Below, one piece after another: positions 1 through 8,659 of a stretch of DNA of 64,000 nucleotides. The stretch comes from Streptomyces sp. Tue 6430 (GTDB taxonomy: Bacteria; Actinomycetota; Actinomycetes; Streptomycetales; Streptomycetaceae): the NCBI GenBank assembly GCA_021568835.1, contig JAKGSH010000010.1, positions 3,658,001-3,722,000 on the forward strand, written 5' to 3'. A program made the translations under genes and the position numbers. The notes beneath the pieces were generated by a model. It did no database searches and had not been told where the DNA came from. It was given only the letters and a program-made list of their open reading frames with translations. Every line of letters starts with the position of its first letter. The stretch's first letter is position 1.

Positions 1-376
1 TGGCGACGGAGGCCTGTCGCAGGCCTGAGCGCCGAAGAGGGGAATGCCCGTGGACCGGGCATGGGCGTCGGCCCAGCGCCCTGGTGGGGGCCTGGCCCGG
101 GCGGTCTTGCGGGGTCTGGCTCCGGCGTCCCTGCGGAGGTTCCGGCTCCGGCGTCCCCGCGGAGGTTCCGGCCCAGGCGTCCCGGTGGTGCGACCTGTTC
201 GAACACCCCCGCCGGAATTCTGTCCCGTGCGGGCGTCAGTGGTGCCGGATCTGCTCCGGGCTCGGCTTTCCTGCCGTGGGGGTGATGGTCTTACGCCGGG
301 CGTGGGGCCTTTCGGGGTTCGGGTGGTGGGAGGGAGGGGGGGTCGGGAGGATTTCGGGGTGTTGAGTCGGGGTGGC
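1..376. other. Non-coding stretch at window edge
   Basis: I see no supportable gene here. Open frames exist but have no ribosome binding site and no recognisable protein. The stretch holds a 26-nt tandem repeat (listed separately) and G-rich sequence leading to the phosphatase-like gene. Confidence 0.5.
121..172. repeat. 26-nt tandem repeat, two copies
   Basis: Two adjacent 26-nt units (121-146 and 147-172) differ at a single position (T versus C at unit position 12). A partial, more divergent third unit follows. It is non-coding and lies upstream of the phosphatase-like gene. Confidence 0.75.
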
Positions 377-1174
377 ATGGCGGAGTACCTGGTTCGGGTG
401 GGGCTGGCGGGAGTGGTGGGGACCGGGCGGGAGGGGAGTCTGCGGCGGTATCGGGCGTTCGCGGCTCGGGATCCTCGGGTGTTGATCGGGATCGACCCCG
501 AAGGGGTTTGGTCGGAGCGGGAGTTGATCGCGCTCATGGCGGAGAGGTGTGGGGTTTCGGCCGATCCGCGGTGCACTTCGGGGCATGATGTGATCGACCC
601 CGAGCTGACGCTTCTCGCGCTGGACGCGTTCGCCGAACGGCTCGCCGTGGTTGCCCAGCGTGGTGGGGCCGTGCTGCTCGGGACCGGGCATCCGCACCGG
701 CTGCTCGGGTTCTACGCGGGAATCGCAGACGCCCTGTCGGCGGCGGGATGTGTCGTCCTCACCCCGGCGCAGGGTCGTTGTGTCGACATAACGACCCGGT
801 TCGGTCTACGCACGCACCACCTCGCCTACGTACGCGGTGTCGGGTTGGTGCGGGAACCAGGGGCCGGGCGCCCCGGTGGTGCGACCGGCGTGCACACGCA
901 CTCACCCCTCCCGGTTCGGCTGGCGCTGGCGGCGGCCGCGGAGGCCGGCGGGCCGTTGCCGGATCTGGTGGTCGGGGACCACGGCTGGGTCTGCGGAGCA
1001 GGTCAGCTGGGGTTCGAGGCGATCGGACCGGCGGACAGCGACGATCCCGCGCCCTTCGTCGGGCAGGCCGAGGGGACCGTGTCCGTCGCCGTTCCGCTTG
1101 ATGACGGCGCGCGCGCCGGCTCCTACCTGCCGCTCGCCCACTACGTACTCAATCGGGCCTGTCTGTCACAGTAG
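377..1174 (+). CDS. Phosphatase-family conserved protein
   Basis: A 265-residue protein resembling an actinobacterial family annotated simply as phosphatase. Seen: an N-terminal region rich in Arg and acidic residues, LLGTGHPHRLLGFY near residue 113, a THS motif near 190, VVGDHGWVCGAGQ near 212, and DSDDPAPFVGQAEGT near 232, all matching the family's conserved blocks (ATGHPGG, DHGW, DPALFLGEAEGT). No substrate is known to me. The ATG at 377 gives the usual family N-terminus; an in-frame GTG at 359 and longer extensions are open but look non-coding. It stands just upstream of the BldC-like gene on the same strand, 134 nt away. The family call is firm, the activity is not. Confidence 0.7.
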   Translation: MAEYLVRVGLAGVVGTGREGSLRRYRAFAARDPRVLIGIDPEGVWSERELIALMAERCGVSADPRCTSGHDVIDPELTLLALDAFAERLAVVAQRGGAVLLGTGHPHRLLGFYAGIADALSAAGCVVLTPAQGRCVDITTRFGLRTHHLAYVRGVGLVREPGAGRPGGATGVHTHSPLPVRLALAAAAEAGGPLPDLVVGDHGWVCGAGQLGFEAIGPADSDDPAPFVGQAEGTVSVAVPLDDGARAGSYLPLAHYVLNRACLSQ

Positions 1175-1308
1175 GCCGCCGATGGGTGCACCTCTTCCCC
1201 ACTCGCATCACCCGCCCCTACATTGGGGAGTGAGCACGCAGCGACGAAGAGTCACCGGAAGGGGAAGCCGGTGGCCGTCGAGTCGAGTGCGGAAGGTTCA
1301 GGTGTGTC

Positions 1309-1521
1309 ATGGCTGCAGCTGGCGAGAGGCCTCTGAACGAGGTTCAGTTCCTTACCGTGGCGGAAGTCGCCTCGGTGATGCGAGTGTCGAAGATGACCGT
1401 GTACCGGCTGGTGCACAGCGGTCATCTGCCCGCGATCCGGGTCGGAAGGTCCTTCCGCGTCCCGGAACAAGCGGTTCACGAGTACCTCCGCGAGAGCTAC
1501 GTGGGGGTGGAAACCGCCTGA
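1309..1521 (+). CDS. BldC-like MerR-type helix-turn-helix DNA-binding protein
   Basis: A 70-residue protein with a single excisionase/MerR-type winged helix: FLTVAEVASVMRVSKMTVYR at residues 14-33, followed by LVHSGHLPAIRVGRSFRVPE. This is the architecture of BldC, the small Streptomyces developmental regulator that binds direct repeats cooperatively, but the N- and C-terminal tails differ, so this is a paralogue. I recall a homologue next to the bldN region of S. coelicolor, consistent with the neighbours here. It has no sensor or membrane domain and is probably a nucleoid-like transcription factor. Confidence 0.85.
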   Translation: MAAAGERPLNEVQFLTVAEVASVMRVSKMTVYRLVHSGHLPAIRVGRSFRVPEQAVHEYLRESYVGVETA

Positions 1522-1578
1522 CGGCAGGGCGGGGGGATCCGCGTCACAGGGCATTTCGGGGTCCCTCCGCCGCCTCGA

Positions 1579-1608
1579 TTACGACCTCAGCGCTCGGGCG
1601 GGTAGGCT
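1579..1608 (+). promoter_or_regulatory. Possible promoter for the 32-residue basic protein gene
   Basis: TTACGA (1579-1584) and TAGGCT (1603-1608) are spaced 18 nt apart and lie about 70 nt upstream of the small gene at 1677. They resemble -35 and -10 elements only loosely. This is a weak call from sequence alone. Confidence 0.3.
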
Positions 1609-1676
1609 AGGCCCTCGTAGGTCGTATGGGCCCATGGCGCCCAGCACCGAGTGATGAGAAGTGAGCGAGGGTAGTC

Positions 1677-1775
1677 GTGGGCTCTGTTATCAAGAAGCGG
1701 CGCAAGCGGATGGCCAAGAAGAAGCACCGCAAGCTGCTCAAGCGCACGCGCGTTCAGCGTCGTAACAAGAAGTAA
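1677..1775 (+). CDS. 32-residue basic AURKAIP1/COX24-domain protein (ribosome-associated)
   Basis: A GTG-initiated reading frame of 32 codons encodes an extremely basic peptide, GSVIKKRRKRMAKKKHRKLL and then KRTRVQRRNKK. About two thirds of the residues are Lys, Arg or His. This matches the short actinobacterial AURKAIP1/COX24-domain proteins, related to a small-subunit ribosomal protein. The preceding GAGCGAGGGTAG provides a plausible ribosome binding site, and a strong terminator follows 29 nt after the stop. Genes this short are commonly missed in automatic annotation. The family assignment is confident; the ribosomal role is inferred from the family. Confidence 0.9.
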   Translation: MGSVIKKRRKRMAKKKHRKLLKRTRVQRRNKK

Positions 1776-1804
1776 GTTCGCTCGACGCGAGCCGCGAAAG
1801 CGCG

Positions 1805-1843
1805 GTGTGGCCCCCCAGCCGGTTACCGGCTGGGGGGCCACAC
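1805..1843 (+). terminator. Strong hairpin terminator after the small basic gene
   Basis: A perfect 18-bp inverted repeat (1805-1822 with 1826-1843) has a 3-nt TTA loop. It is GC-rich with no U-tract, which is usual for Streptomyces terminators. It separates the small basic gene from the epimerase gene. Confidence 0.9.
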
Positions 1844-2063
1844 GCATGTCGCCTTCCGTGCGGCGGGCTGAACCCCGTGCGGGTGCCCGGACGGGCGCCG
1901 TGGCCGATCCGGCCGTACGGCCGGCCGGCGCCGTCACCTGGCGCATCAGGTGGTCATCACAGCGCAACGCCGACCCGCTAAGTTGGCCCGCAGCGGGGAA
2001 ACCGGCAAGGTGGGCGATGCGGCAGGGTAGGACCGGACCTAGTGCGGAAGGAAGGCGCTGATC

Positions 2064-3125
2064 TTGGGCAAGGTCGTGCTGGTGACCGGGGTGGCCCGTC
2101 AGCTGGGGGGCCGGTTCGTACGGCGGATCCAGCGTGACCCGGACGTGGACCGGGTGATCGCGGTGGACGCGGTACGGCCCGAACACCATCTCGGCGGCGC
2201 GGACTTCATCCAGGCCGACATCCGGCAGCCCACCATCGCGCGGGTCCTCGCCGAGACCGGTGCCGACACGGTCGTCCACCTCGACGTGACGGCCACCGCG
2301 CTCGGCAGCGGGAGCCGGACCACGGTCAAGGAGACCAACGTCATCGGCACGATGCAGCTGCTCGGCGCCTGCCAGAAGTCGCCGAACGTGAAGCGGCTCG
2401 TCGTGAAGTCCAGCACCAACGTGTACGGCTCCGCGCCCCGCGATCCCGCCGTGTTCACCGAGACCACCGCGGCCAAGTCGCTGCCCAGCGGCGGGTTCGC
2501 CAAGGACGCCGTGGAGGTCGAGGGGTACGTCCGCGGATTCGCGCGGCGGCGGCCCGACGTCGCCGTGTGCGTGCTGCGGTTCGCCAACATCCTCGGCCCG
2601 ACCGCGGAGACCCCGCTCGCCTCGTACTTCTCGCTGCCGGTCCTGCCGACCGTGTTCGGCTACGACCCGCGCCTGCAGTTCGTGCACGAGGACGACGTGA
2701 TCGAGGTGCTGCGGATCGGCTCGCACGAACCCCGGCGCGGGACGCTCAACAGCGGCACCTTCAACATCGCCGGCGACGGCGTGCTGCTGCTGTCGCAGTG
2801 CTCGCGGCGGCTCGGCCGGCCCACCGTCCCGCTCCTGCTGCCGGCCGTCACCTGGGCGGGCACCCTGGTGCGTACGCTGGGCATGACGGACTTCTCGCCC
2901 GAGCAGATCCGGCTGCTCACGCACGGCAGGGTCGTGTCGACCGACCAGATGCGCGAGACGCTGGGATTCACGCCGAGGTACACCACCGCGGAGACCTTCG
3001 CGGACTTCGCACACAGCCAGGGGCCGGGTCTCCTGCCCCCCGAGGTCCTTGCCGGGGTCGTCGACCGGATCGCCGCGCTGCCCCGTGCGGGCGGCGGCCG
3101 GCCCCCGGCGCAGAGCGCCAACTGA
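2064..3125 (+). CDS. NAD-dependent epimerase/dehydratase (extended SDR)
   Basis: A 353-residue extended short-chain dehydrogenase/reductase. Residues 4-12 form the nucleotide-binding turn (VVLVTGVARQLGG), an atypical version of GxxGxxG. VDAVRPE near residue 36 fits an adenine-ribose-binding acidic end, and STNVYGSAP near 118 holds a YGS rather than a classical YxxxK. The start is TTG at 2064, preceded by GGAAGGAAGG at good spacing. The acyltransferase follows after 14 nt, so the two are probably one operon. The pairing suggests a role in lipid or cell-envelope sugar metabolism, but the substrate is unknown. Confidence 0.85.
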   Translation: MGKVVLVTGVARQLGGRFVRRIQRDPDVDRVIAVDAVRPEHHLGGADFIQADIRQPTIARVLAETGADTVVHLDVTATALGSGSRTTVKETNVIGTMQLLGACQKSPNVKRLVVKSSTNVYGSAPRDPAVFTETTAAKSLPSGGFAKDAVEVEGYVRGFARRRPDVAVCVLRFANILGPTAETPLASYFSLPVLPTVFGYDPRLQFVHEDDVIEVLRIGSHEPRRGTLNSGTFNIAGDGVLLLSQCSRRLGRPTVPLLLPAVTWAGTLVRTLGMTDFSPEQIRLLTHGRVVSTDQMRETLGFTPRYTTAETFADFAHSQGPGLLPPEVLAGVVDRIAALPRAGGGRPPAQSAN

Positions 3126-3139
3126 GGAGCGCATCAACG

Positions 3140-4234
3140 ATGGCGGACGCCAAGGTCATTCCGTTCGACGACGACCGGTCCCGCGGGGGTGCCGTGCAGC
3201 GGCCGTCGCGGCGCAGGGGTGCGGGGAACCGGCGCGGGACCGGCGAACCGGCGCCGGTCCGTGAGATCGGTGAGGCCGCCGAGGCCGGTGCGGTGCAGGC
3301 CCTGCCCGTCAGCGCCGTTCCGCAGGATGATGTTCCTGTGACCGGTGAGGGAAAGCCGCCGCGGCCGGACGACGACGGCGACGGCGGTAGCGGCGGCGGA
3401 CTGGAGCGGCGGATCGCCGGCGGGCTGTCCTTCCTGCGCCGCCGGCTGACCGGTGACTACGACGTCGACGACTTCGGCTACGACCAGGAGCTGACCGACC
3501 AGGTCCTGATGTCCCTGCTGCGCCCGCTGTACGAGAAGTACTTCCGGGTGGAGGTCAAGGGCATCGAGAACATCCCGGCGGACGGCGGTGCGCTGATCGT
3601 CGCCAACCACTCCGGGACGCTGCCGCTGGACGGGCTGATGATGCAGGTCGCCGTCCACGACCGGCACCCGGCCGGCCGTCACCTGCGGCTGCTCGCAGCC
3701 GACCTGGTGTTCGTCCTGCCGGTCGTCAACGAACTGGCCCGCAAGCTCGGGCACACCCTGGCGTGCTCGGAGGATGCCGAACGGCTCCTGGCGCAGGGCG
3801 AACTGGTCGGGGTGATGCCGGAGGGCTTCAAGGGCATCGGGAAGCCCTTCGGCGAGCGCTACAAGCTCCAGCGGTTCGGCCGGGGCGGCTTCGTGTCGAC
3901 GGCGCTGCGGCAGGGCGTCCCGATCATCCCCTGCTCGATCGTCGGGGCCGAGGAGATCTACCCCATGATCGGCAACGCCAAGACGCTCGCCCGCGTGCTC
4001 GGCTTCCCGTACTTCCCGCTCACCCCGACCTTCCCCTGGCTCGGCCCGCTCGGCGCGATCCCGCTGCCCACGAAGTGGACGATCCAGTTCGGCGAGCCGA
4101 TCCCCACGGACGGCTATCCGCCGGAGGCGGCCGAGGACCCGATGCTGATGTTCAACCTGACGGACCAGGTCAGGGAACAGATCCAGCACACCCTCTACAA
4201 GCTGCTGGTGCAGCGGCGGTCGGTGTTCTTCTGA
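3140..4234 (+). CDS. PlsC-like 1-acyl-glycerol-phosphate acyltransferase family protein
   Basis: A 364-residue protein. The first ~95 residues are low-complexity and charged, without a clear domain. The remainder is a PlsC-type acyltransferase domain: NHSGTLPLDG (the H-x4-D catalytic block, near residue 155), the substrate-binding block MPEGFKGIGKPFG near 228, and VPIIPCSIVGAEEIYP near 260. It would transfer an acyl group to a lysophospholipid or related acceptor at the membrane. ATG at 3140 was chosen because it lies 14 nt after the epimerase stop behind GAGGAG. It is convergent with rsbN across a shared terminator. Confidence 0.88.
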   Translation: MADAKVIPFDDDRSRGGAVQRPSRRRGAGNRRGTGEPAPVREIGEAAEAGAVQALPVSAVPQDDVPVTGEGKPPRPDDDGDGGSGGGLERRIAGGLSFLRRRLTGDYDVDDFGYDQELTDQVLMSLLRPLYEKYFRVEVKGIENIPADGGALIVANHSGTLPLDGLMMQVAVHDRHPAGRHLRLLAADLVFVLPVVNELARKLGHTLACSEDAERLLAQGELVGVMPEGFKGIGKPFGERYKLQRFGRGGFVSTALRQGVPIIPCSIVGAEEIYPMIGNAKTLARVLGFPYFPLTPTFPWLGPLGAIPLPTKWTIQFGEPIPTDGYPPEAAEDPMLMFNLTDQVREQIQHTLYKLLVQRRSVFF

Positions 4235-4252
4235 GCCGGGCGCGCACACGCC

Positions 4253-4300
4253 CGCGGCGGTGGGGGCGGCCTTCCTGAGGAGGCCGCCCCCACCGCCGCG
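4253..4300. terminator. Bidirectional terminator between acyltransferase gene and rsbN
   Basis: A 19-bp perfect inverted repeat (4253-4271 with 4282-4300) has a 10-nt loop that can itself pair partly. It sits between two convergent genes and can serve both strands. Confidence 0.9.
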
Positions 4301-4346
4301 CGAGGCCGTGCACCGCCGTACCGGGCCGTGCGCAGGCCCCGCCTGG

Positions 4347-5579
4347 TCAGCCCACGTCGTCGCTGTCGATGCCCAGACCCGGCAGGAGGCCGGGCAGGAG
4401 AGGCGGCAGCGTGACGTCCGGCTCGGCGGTCGGGGCCGTGGGCGGGGACGAGGACGAGGTGCCGGTGTCCTGCGGCGGGTCGAGCAGGCCGCCCGTGTTG
4501 CCGCCGAGGAGGCCGTCCTCGCCGGACTCGGCCGACTTGCTGGGGCCGCCGCTGTCGGGGCTGCCGGTGGCCGGGGAGCCGCCGCCCGCGCTGGGCGGGG
4601 CCGGGCGACCGGTGCCCGAAGGGCCGGGGGACGCCGGACCGGCGCTTCGGCCGCTGTCCCGGCCGCCGCCCGGGGCCGGGGGCTGGGGCAGCAGGGAGCG
4701 CAGCGGGCCGACCTCTTCGTCTATGGCGTCGAACACCGACGACACCTGTTGGCTGACGTCCCCGAGCTGGACGGGGAGCCGGTCGCGCAGGGCGCCCCAG
4801 ACCTCGCGGTGCGAGCGCGAGAAGGTGGACAGGGCCTGGATGGGTCCCAGGGAGTCCGGGTCGCGCTCGTACGCCTCGTGGAGCAGCCGGTGGCCCTCGG
4901 AGGCGTCGTAGCGCATGCCGGACAGGGCACGGCGGACCTCGCCGATGGACTCGTGGTCGAGCTGGGCGCCGCCGCGCCCGCGCTCCATGAGCCGGCGGGC
5001 CTCGCCGAGTCGGGTGGAGGCCTGGTCGAGATAGGCCTGGCCGCGCTCGGTCTCGCCCTCGGCGAGGTAGTTGAGCTTGAAATCCTCTATGCCGCGCTTC
5101 AGGCCGTAGAGCGAGTCACCGGGGAGGGCGTCGGAACTCGCGGCCGCGACTCCGCCGAAGGCTCCGGCGGCCACTCCGATGCTCAGGCCGCCCGCGGTGA
5201 GGCCCTTGGCGAGCCGTGTCCGCGGGCGGAGTTTGCCCAGCGGTGTCGCCCTGTGGGCGCCCCGCGCCCGGCCGGTGCGTTGTTCCGGCACCGGCCGGTC
5301 CGCCGCCTCGCCCATGGTGCCCGCCTGCAGCATGGCCTCCATGGCGGCGACCAACTGCGCCCGCTGGACGACCTTGACCTCGGGGTCCATCTCCGGTCTG
5401 GGCAGCTCGGCGAGACTCGTCGCGAGGGCCAGGATCCGGCCCTGCTCGGTCTGGTCCGCGGCTGCCGGGGCCGGTGGTGGTCCTTCGGGCTGCTCGGCCG
5501 CCGTGCCCCGGTCGGACTGCTCCTCCAGGGCCTGGGCGAAGGCGTTCGCCCGCCGGTGCGCCGATACGTTCGCGATCAC
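4347..5579 (-). CDS. rsbN: Anti-sigma factor RsbN (membrane anti-sigma for BldN)
   Basis: A 410-residue protein encoded directly downstream of bldN. Known: in Streptomyces RsbN is the single-pass membrane anti-sigma factor that sequesters the ECF sigma factor BldN. Seen: an N-terminal ~95-residue acidic and alanine-rich helical region with RANAFAQALEE near the start (the sigma-binding part), a hydrophobic segment GLTAGGLSIGVAAGAFGGVA around residues 137-156, then an extracytoplasmic DUF5667-type helical region (DSLYGLKRGIEDFKL) and a Pro/Gly/Ser-rich tail. GTG at 5579 is preferred because GAGGAGGT lies 7 nt upstream; an in-frame GTG nine bases further upstream overlaps that site. A 266-nt gap separates it from bldN, so its own promoter is likely. 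Confidence 0.9.
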   Translation of the reverse strand: MIANVSAHRRANAFAQALEEQSDRGTAAEQPEGPPPAPAAADQTEQGRILALATSLAELPRPEMDPEVKVVQRAQLVAAMEAMLQAGTMGEAADRPVPEQRTGRARGAHRATPLGKLRPRTRLAKGLTAGGLSIGVAAGAFGGVAAASSDALPGDSLYGLKRGIEDFKLNYLAEGETERGQAYLDQASTRLGEARRLMERGRGGAQLDHESIGEVRRALSGMRYDASEGHRLLHEAYERDPDSLGPIQALSTFSRSHREVWGALRDRLPVQLGDVSQQVSSVFDAIDEEVGPLRSLLPQPPAPGGGRDSGRSAGPASPGPSGTGRPAPPSAGGGSPATGSPDSGGPSKSAESGEDGLLGGNTGGLLDPPQDTGTSSSSPPTAPTAEPDVTLPPLLPGLLPGLGIDSDDVG

Positions 5580-5845
5580 TGGCGGCACCTCCTCTCGTCA
5601 TGACGGTCGACTCCTCGGGGGTCCTGAGGGTTGCACGTCCTCGACCGCTTCCACGCGAACGAGTGATCGAGGCCGGCCAGGACGTGACCACAGGGAGCCT
5701 GTATCCCGCACAACGACTGGCGCGGCACTTGGGTTACGGACGGCGGATGATCGGATGGGGAAGTCAACGGACTTTCACTGAAGGTGAGTTGAGGTAGCCG
5801 ACGGTAGGCGGGTACGGGACGGGAGCGGGCGGGGCCGCTGCCGGG

Positions 5846-6676
5846 TCAGCGGGTGTCGTCCGGCAGGAGGCGCGCGAGCGTGCGGACGGCCCGGTACTGC
5901 AGGGTCTTGATGGCGCCCTCGTTCTTGCCCATGACCCGCGCGGTCTCGGCGACCGAGAGGCCCTGGAGGAAGCGCAGGGTCACGCACTCCTGCTGCTGCG
6001 GGTTGAGCCGCCGTACGGCGTCCAGCAGGGCGGCGTTGGAGAGGGACTCCAGGACGGAGTCCTCCGGGGAGCGCGCGACCTCGTTGGCGTCGAGCATCTC
6101 GCCGGTGGTGACCTCCAGCCGGAAGCGGCTGGACTTGAAGTGGTCGGCGACGAGGTTGCGGGCGATGGTGACGAGCCAGGCGCCGAAGTCGCGGCCCTGC
6201 CAGGTGAAGGTGCCGATCCGGCGCAGGGCGCGCAGAAAGGTCTCGCTGGTCAGGTCCTCGGCGGTCGCCTTGCTGCCCACGCGGTAGTAGATGTACCGGT
6301 ACACCGTGTCGCTGTACTGGTCGTAGAGCCGCCCGAACGCGTCGGCCTCGCCGGCCTGGGCCCGCTCGACGAGGTCCATCATGCGGGCGCTGTCGCTGTC
6401 GGCGGCCGGTCGGCGGGCGGTGGGCGCGCCGGTCGCGCGTCCGCGTCTGCCGGCCACCCGTGCGTCGCCCGACCGCCGTCCCTCGACGGCGCCGCGCGCC
6501 GGCACCTGCTCGAGGCCGTCGGCCAGTGCGTAGCACGGACCGGCGGGCGCGGCGGTGGCGAAGGCGGGGACGGCGTACGCGGTGGGGACGAAGCCGCGCA
6601 GCAGATCCTGGGCCATGGCGACCGTTGCGCGCAGCGTAGCCAGGCCCGAGGCGTCAACCCCGACGTGTGGGTACAC
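5846..6676 (-). CDS. bldN: RNA polymerase ECF sigma factor BldN
   Basis: A 276-residue ECF sigma factor. The first ~95 residues form an extension with no sigma homology, matching the N-terminal pro-sequence known for BldN. Region 2 follows (DLVERAQAGEADAFGRLYDQ, then YRYIYYRVGSKATAEDLTSE), and region 4 ends the protein (LNPQQQECVTLRFLQGLSVA, then ARVMGKNEGAIKTLQYRAVR). Known: BldN directs chaplin, rodlin and bldM transcription during aerial growth and is held by RsbN, encoded next door. The GTG at 6676 begins YPHVGVDASG, the start I recall for S. coelicolor BldN. The long upstream gap is suited to complex developmental control. Confidence 0.96.
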   Translation of the reverse strand: MYPHVGVDASGLATLRATVAMAQDLLRGFVPTAYAVPAFATAAPAGPCYALADGLEQVPARGAVEGRRSGDARVAGRRGRATGAPTARRPAADSDSARMMDLVERAQAGEADAFGRLYDQYSDTVYRYIYYRVGSKATAEDLTSETFLRALRRIGTFTWQGRDFGAWLVTIARNLVADHFKSSRFRLEVTTGEMLDANEVARSPEDSVLESLSNAALLDAVRRLNPQQQECVTLRFLQGLSVAETARVMGKNEGAIKTLQYRAVRTLARLLPDDTR

Positions 6677-7059
6677 GGGACTCCCAGAGGCAGAGCTTCC
6701 ATCACGTGCAGTGCGGAACCTTTCACCCGTCGTAGCGACGGAGGGGTACCGGAATGCGTCTGAGGAGAATAACGCTTCGTACAGGTGCTGCTACGCCCAG
6801 TTGCTCAATTCACCGGTTACGTCGCTTCCGTGACCTGTTGACGCCCGTTCAGGTTGCGTGAGGTGAACGCTTGGTGACCGGAAAGGTTCGTATTTCCGGC
6901 CGGACGGGGGCGTGTTGTGGCGGTGCGCAGACAACGGGGCTGGCCGGGGGCGTGCGGGCCCACGGCGGTGGGATTGGCCGTGTTTCGCTGCGGCTGCCCG
7001 TCCGGGTGAGCGCCGTGACCGCGGTCAACCGCTTGCGGTCAGCGGTCAGCGGCCCGCGG
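6677..7059. other. bldN upstream region without genes
   Basis: 383 nt between the HAD hydrolase 3' end and the bldN start hold no supportable gene. The part nearest bldN is less GC-rich than its surroundings and should hold its promoters. I could not identify a convincing BldD box or -10/-35 pair by eye. Confidence 0.5.
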
Positions 7060-7062
7060 TCA
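7021..7062. repeat. Four GCGGTCA repeats at the HAD hydrolase stop
   Basis: The heptamer GCGGTCA occurs at 7021, 7035, 7042 and 7056. The last copy contains the stop codon of the HAD gene. Short hairpins can form between these copies and GACCGC at 7017. It may act in termination; no other function is evident. Confidence 0.5.
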
Positions 7063-7962
7063 ACGGCGGCGGCGGTGCAGCGCGATGGCCGCCGCGGTGC
7101 CGCCCGCCACCGCGCCCACGCCCGCCGCCGCCGGGATGCCGACCTTCGCCGCCTTGCGGCCCGTGCGGTAGTCGCGCAGCCGCCAGTCGAGTTCGCGGGC
7201 GTGCCTGCGGAGCTTGGCGTCGGGGTTGATCGCGTAGGGATGGCCGACGAGGGAGAGCATCGGGATGTCGTTGTGGGAGTCGCTGTAGGCGGCGCAGCGG
7301 GAGAGGTCCAGGCCCTCCGCCGTGGCCAGGGCGCGGACCGCCTCGGCCTTCGCGGGGCCGTGCAGCGGTTCGCCGACCAGCTTGCCCGTGTAGACGCCGT
7401 CGACGGACTCGGCGACCGTGCCGAGGGCGCCGGTGAGGCCGAGGCGGCGGGCGATCACCTGGGCGATCTCCACGGGGGCCGCGGTGACCAGCCACACCCG
7501 CTGGCCCGCGTCCAGGTGGGCCTGGGCGAGGGCGCGGGTGCCGGGCCAGATCCGCTCGGCCATGTACTCGTCGTAGATCTCCTCGCCGATCGACTGCAGC
7601 TCGGCGACCCGGTGGCCCTTGACGATCGACAGGGCCGAGTCGCGGGCCTCCTGCATGTGTTCCGGGTCCTCGACGCCGGCCAGCCGGAACCACGCCTGCT
7701 GCCAGGCGAACCGGGCCAGGTCGCGGGTCTCGAAGAACTTCCGCTTGTACAGGCCCCGGCCGAAGTGGAAGAGGGCGGCGCCCTGCATCACCGTGTTGTC
7801 GAGGTCGAAGAACGCGGCGGCCAGGTCGTCGCCCTGCACGGGGAACTGCGGTTCCTGGGCCGAGACGTCCTTGCGGGCGGCCTCCGCCGAGGCCTCGCCT
7901 GCCAACACGCTCCGCGCCGTGGCGGAACGCCTACGGGGGGTGAGCCATCCAAGAGCGGCCAT
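7060..7962 (-). CDS. HAD-IB family hydrolase (phosphoserine phosphatase-like)
   Basis: A 300-residue HAD superfamily IB phosphatase. Motif I is FFDLDNTVMQGA near residue 51, with Asp nucleophile and the DxDxT pattern. Motif II is the VTAAP Thr near 146, and motif IV is AYSDSHNDIPML near 224. The C-terminus is a hydrophobic helix (GIPAAAGVGAVAGGTAAAIA) followed by HRRRR, suggesting membrane anchoring. ATG at 7962 gives the typical start MAALGWLTPRRRS; the longer open frame upstream would overlap the divergent glutaredoxin-like gene. Homologues are widespread in Streptomyces beside bldN; the substrate is unknown. Confidence 0.85.
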   Translation of the reverse strand: MAALGWLTPRRRSATARSVLAGEASAEAARKDVSAQEPQFPVQGDDLAAAFFDLDNTVMQGAALFHFGRGLYKRKFFETRDLARFAWQQAWFRLAGVEDPEHMQEARDSALSIVKGHRVAELQSIGEEIYDEYMAERIWPGTRALAQAHLDAGQRVWLVTAAPVEIAQVIARRLGLTGALGTVAESVDGVYTGKLVGEPLHGPAKAEAVRALATAEGLDLSRCAAYSDSHNDIPMLSLVGHPYAINPDAKLRRHARELDWRLRDYRTGRKAAKVGIPAAAGVGAVAGGTAAAIALHRRRR

Positions 7963-8092
7963 GGCGTGAGCATAGCCATTCCGTCCGGTGGTTCCGTCGG
8001 GCACGGGGTTCGGAGGGTGTGAACACTGCGCGGCCGTGTCGTTAAGGAAGGCGTCCGGCCGCCCGTGCGGGGCGCGCGGGAGAATGGCCGGC

Positions 8093-8371
8093 ATGAGTCC
8101 CCTCTTCCGCCGCAAGGGTCCCGCTCCGCAGGACCGGCTCGTGACGTTGATCGGCAGGCCCGGATGTCATCTGTGCGACGACGCGCAGGAGGTGATCGAG
8201 AAGGTGTGCGGTGATCTCGGCGTGCCGTGGGAGAAGCGCGACATCACCGAGGACCCGCGGCTGCACGAGCAGTACTGGGAACAGGTCCCGGTCGTGCTCG
8301 TGGACGGACGGCAGCACACTTTCTGGCGGGTGGACGAGGAGCGGTTGCGCGCCGAACTCACAGGGAACTGA
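8093..8371 (+). CDS. Glutaredoxin family thiol-redox protein
   Basis: A 92-residue thioredoxin-fold protein. The active site is RPGCHLCDDAQEVI near residues 23-36, a CxxC motif with His-Leu between the cysteines. VPVVLVDG with the cis-Pro follows near 65. It is a small cytosolic thiol-disulfide or glutaredoxin-like protein. ATG at 8093 is favoured over the in-frame ATG at 8084 because GGGAGA sits about 10 nt before 8093 but abuts 8084. It lies upstream of rex on the same strand but is separated by a 288-nt gap that holds the rex promoter. Confidence 0.85.
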   Translation: MSPLFRRKGPAPQDRLVTLIGRPGCHLCDDAQEVIEKVCGDLGVPWEKRDITEDPRLHEQYWEQVPVVLVDGRQHTFWRVDEERLRAELTGN

Positions 8372-8565
8372 CCGGGCAGTCCAAGTGTGGCGAAAAGTCG
8401 CTTAGGATCGATGGTGACCAGATCTCGGGGGCGGGATTCGTGAGGAGAGTGTGCGGTTTTGCCCCCGAGAATCAAGGAACGCGCGCAGGTCCGCGCCGGT
8501 TCCCCGCGAGGGCGCCGGGGGCGCGTGACCCCGGTCACGTTGGCCGGGCAAATCGGACACCATCT

Positions 8566-8583
8566 TTGTGCACGCGTTCACAA
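8566..8583 (+). promoter_or_regulatory. Rex operator (ROP) upstream of rex-hemACD
   Basis: An 18-nt near-palindrome TTGTGCACGCGTTCACAA lies 76 nt upstream of the rex start. It differs from the recalled Streptomyces Rex operator consensus TGTGAACGCGTTCACA by one base in the core. Known: Rex represses its own operon with hemACD and is released by high NADH/NAD+. The position is therefore what autoregulation requires. Confidence 0.92.
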
Positions 8584-8659
8584 AGACATAGCCTGCATTC
8601 GACGGGGCGGTCCGGTGACGTGTGACCGCCTACAGCCCCGCTCTACCCGCAGGAGCACC

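Noticed and set aside
4260..5603. Plus-strand ~447-residue protein opposite rsbN
   Set aside because: Antisense of rsbN, with Gly/Arg/Ala bias expected from the shadow frame.
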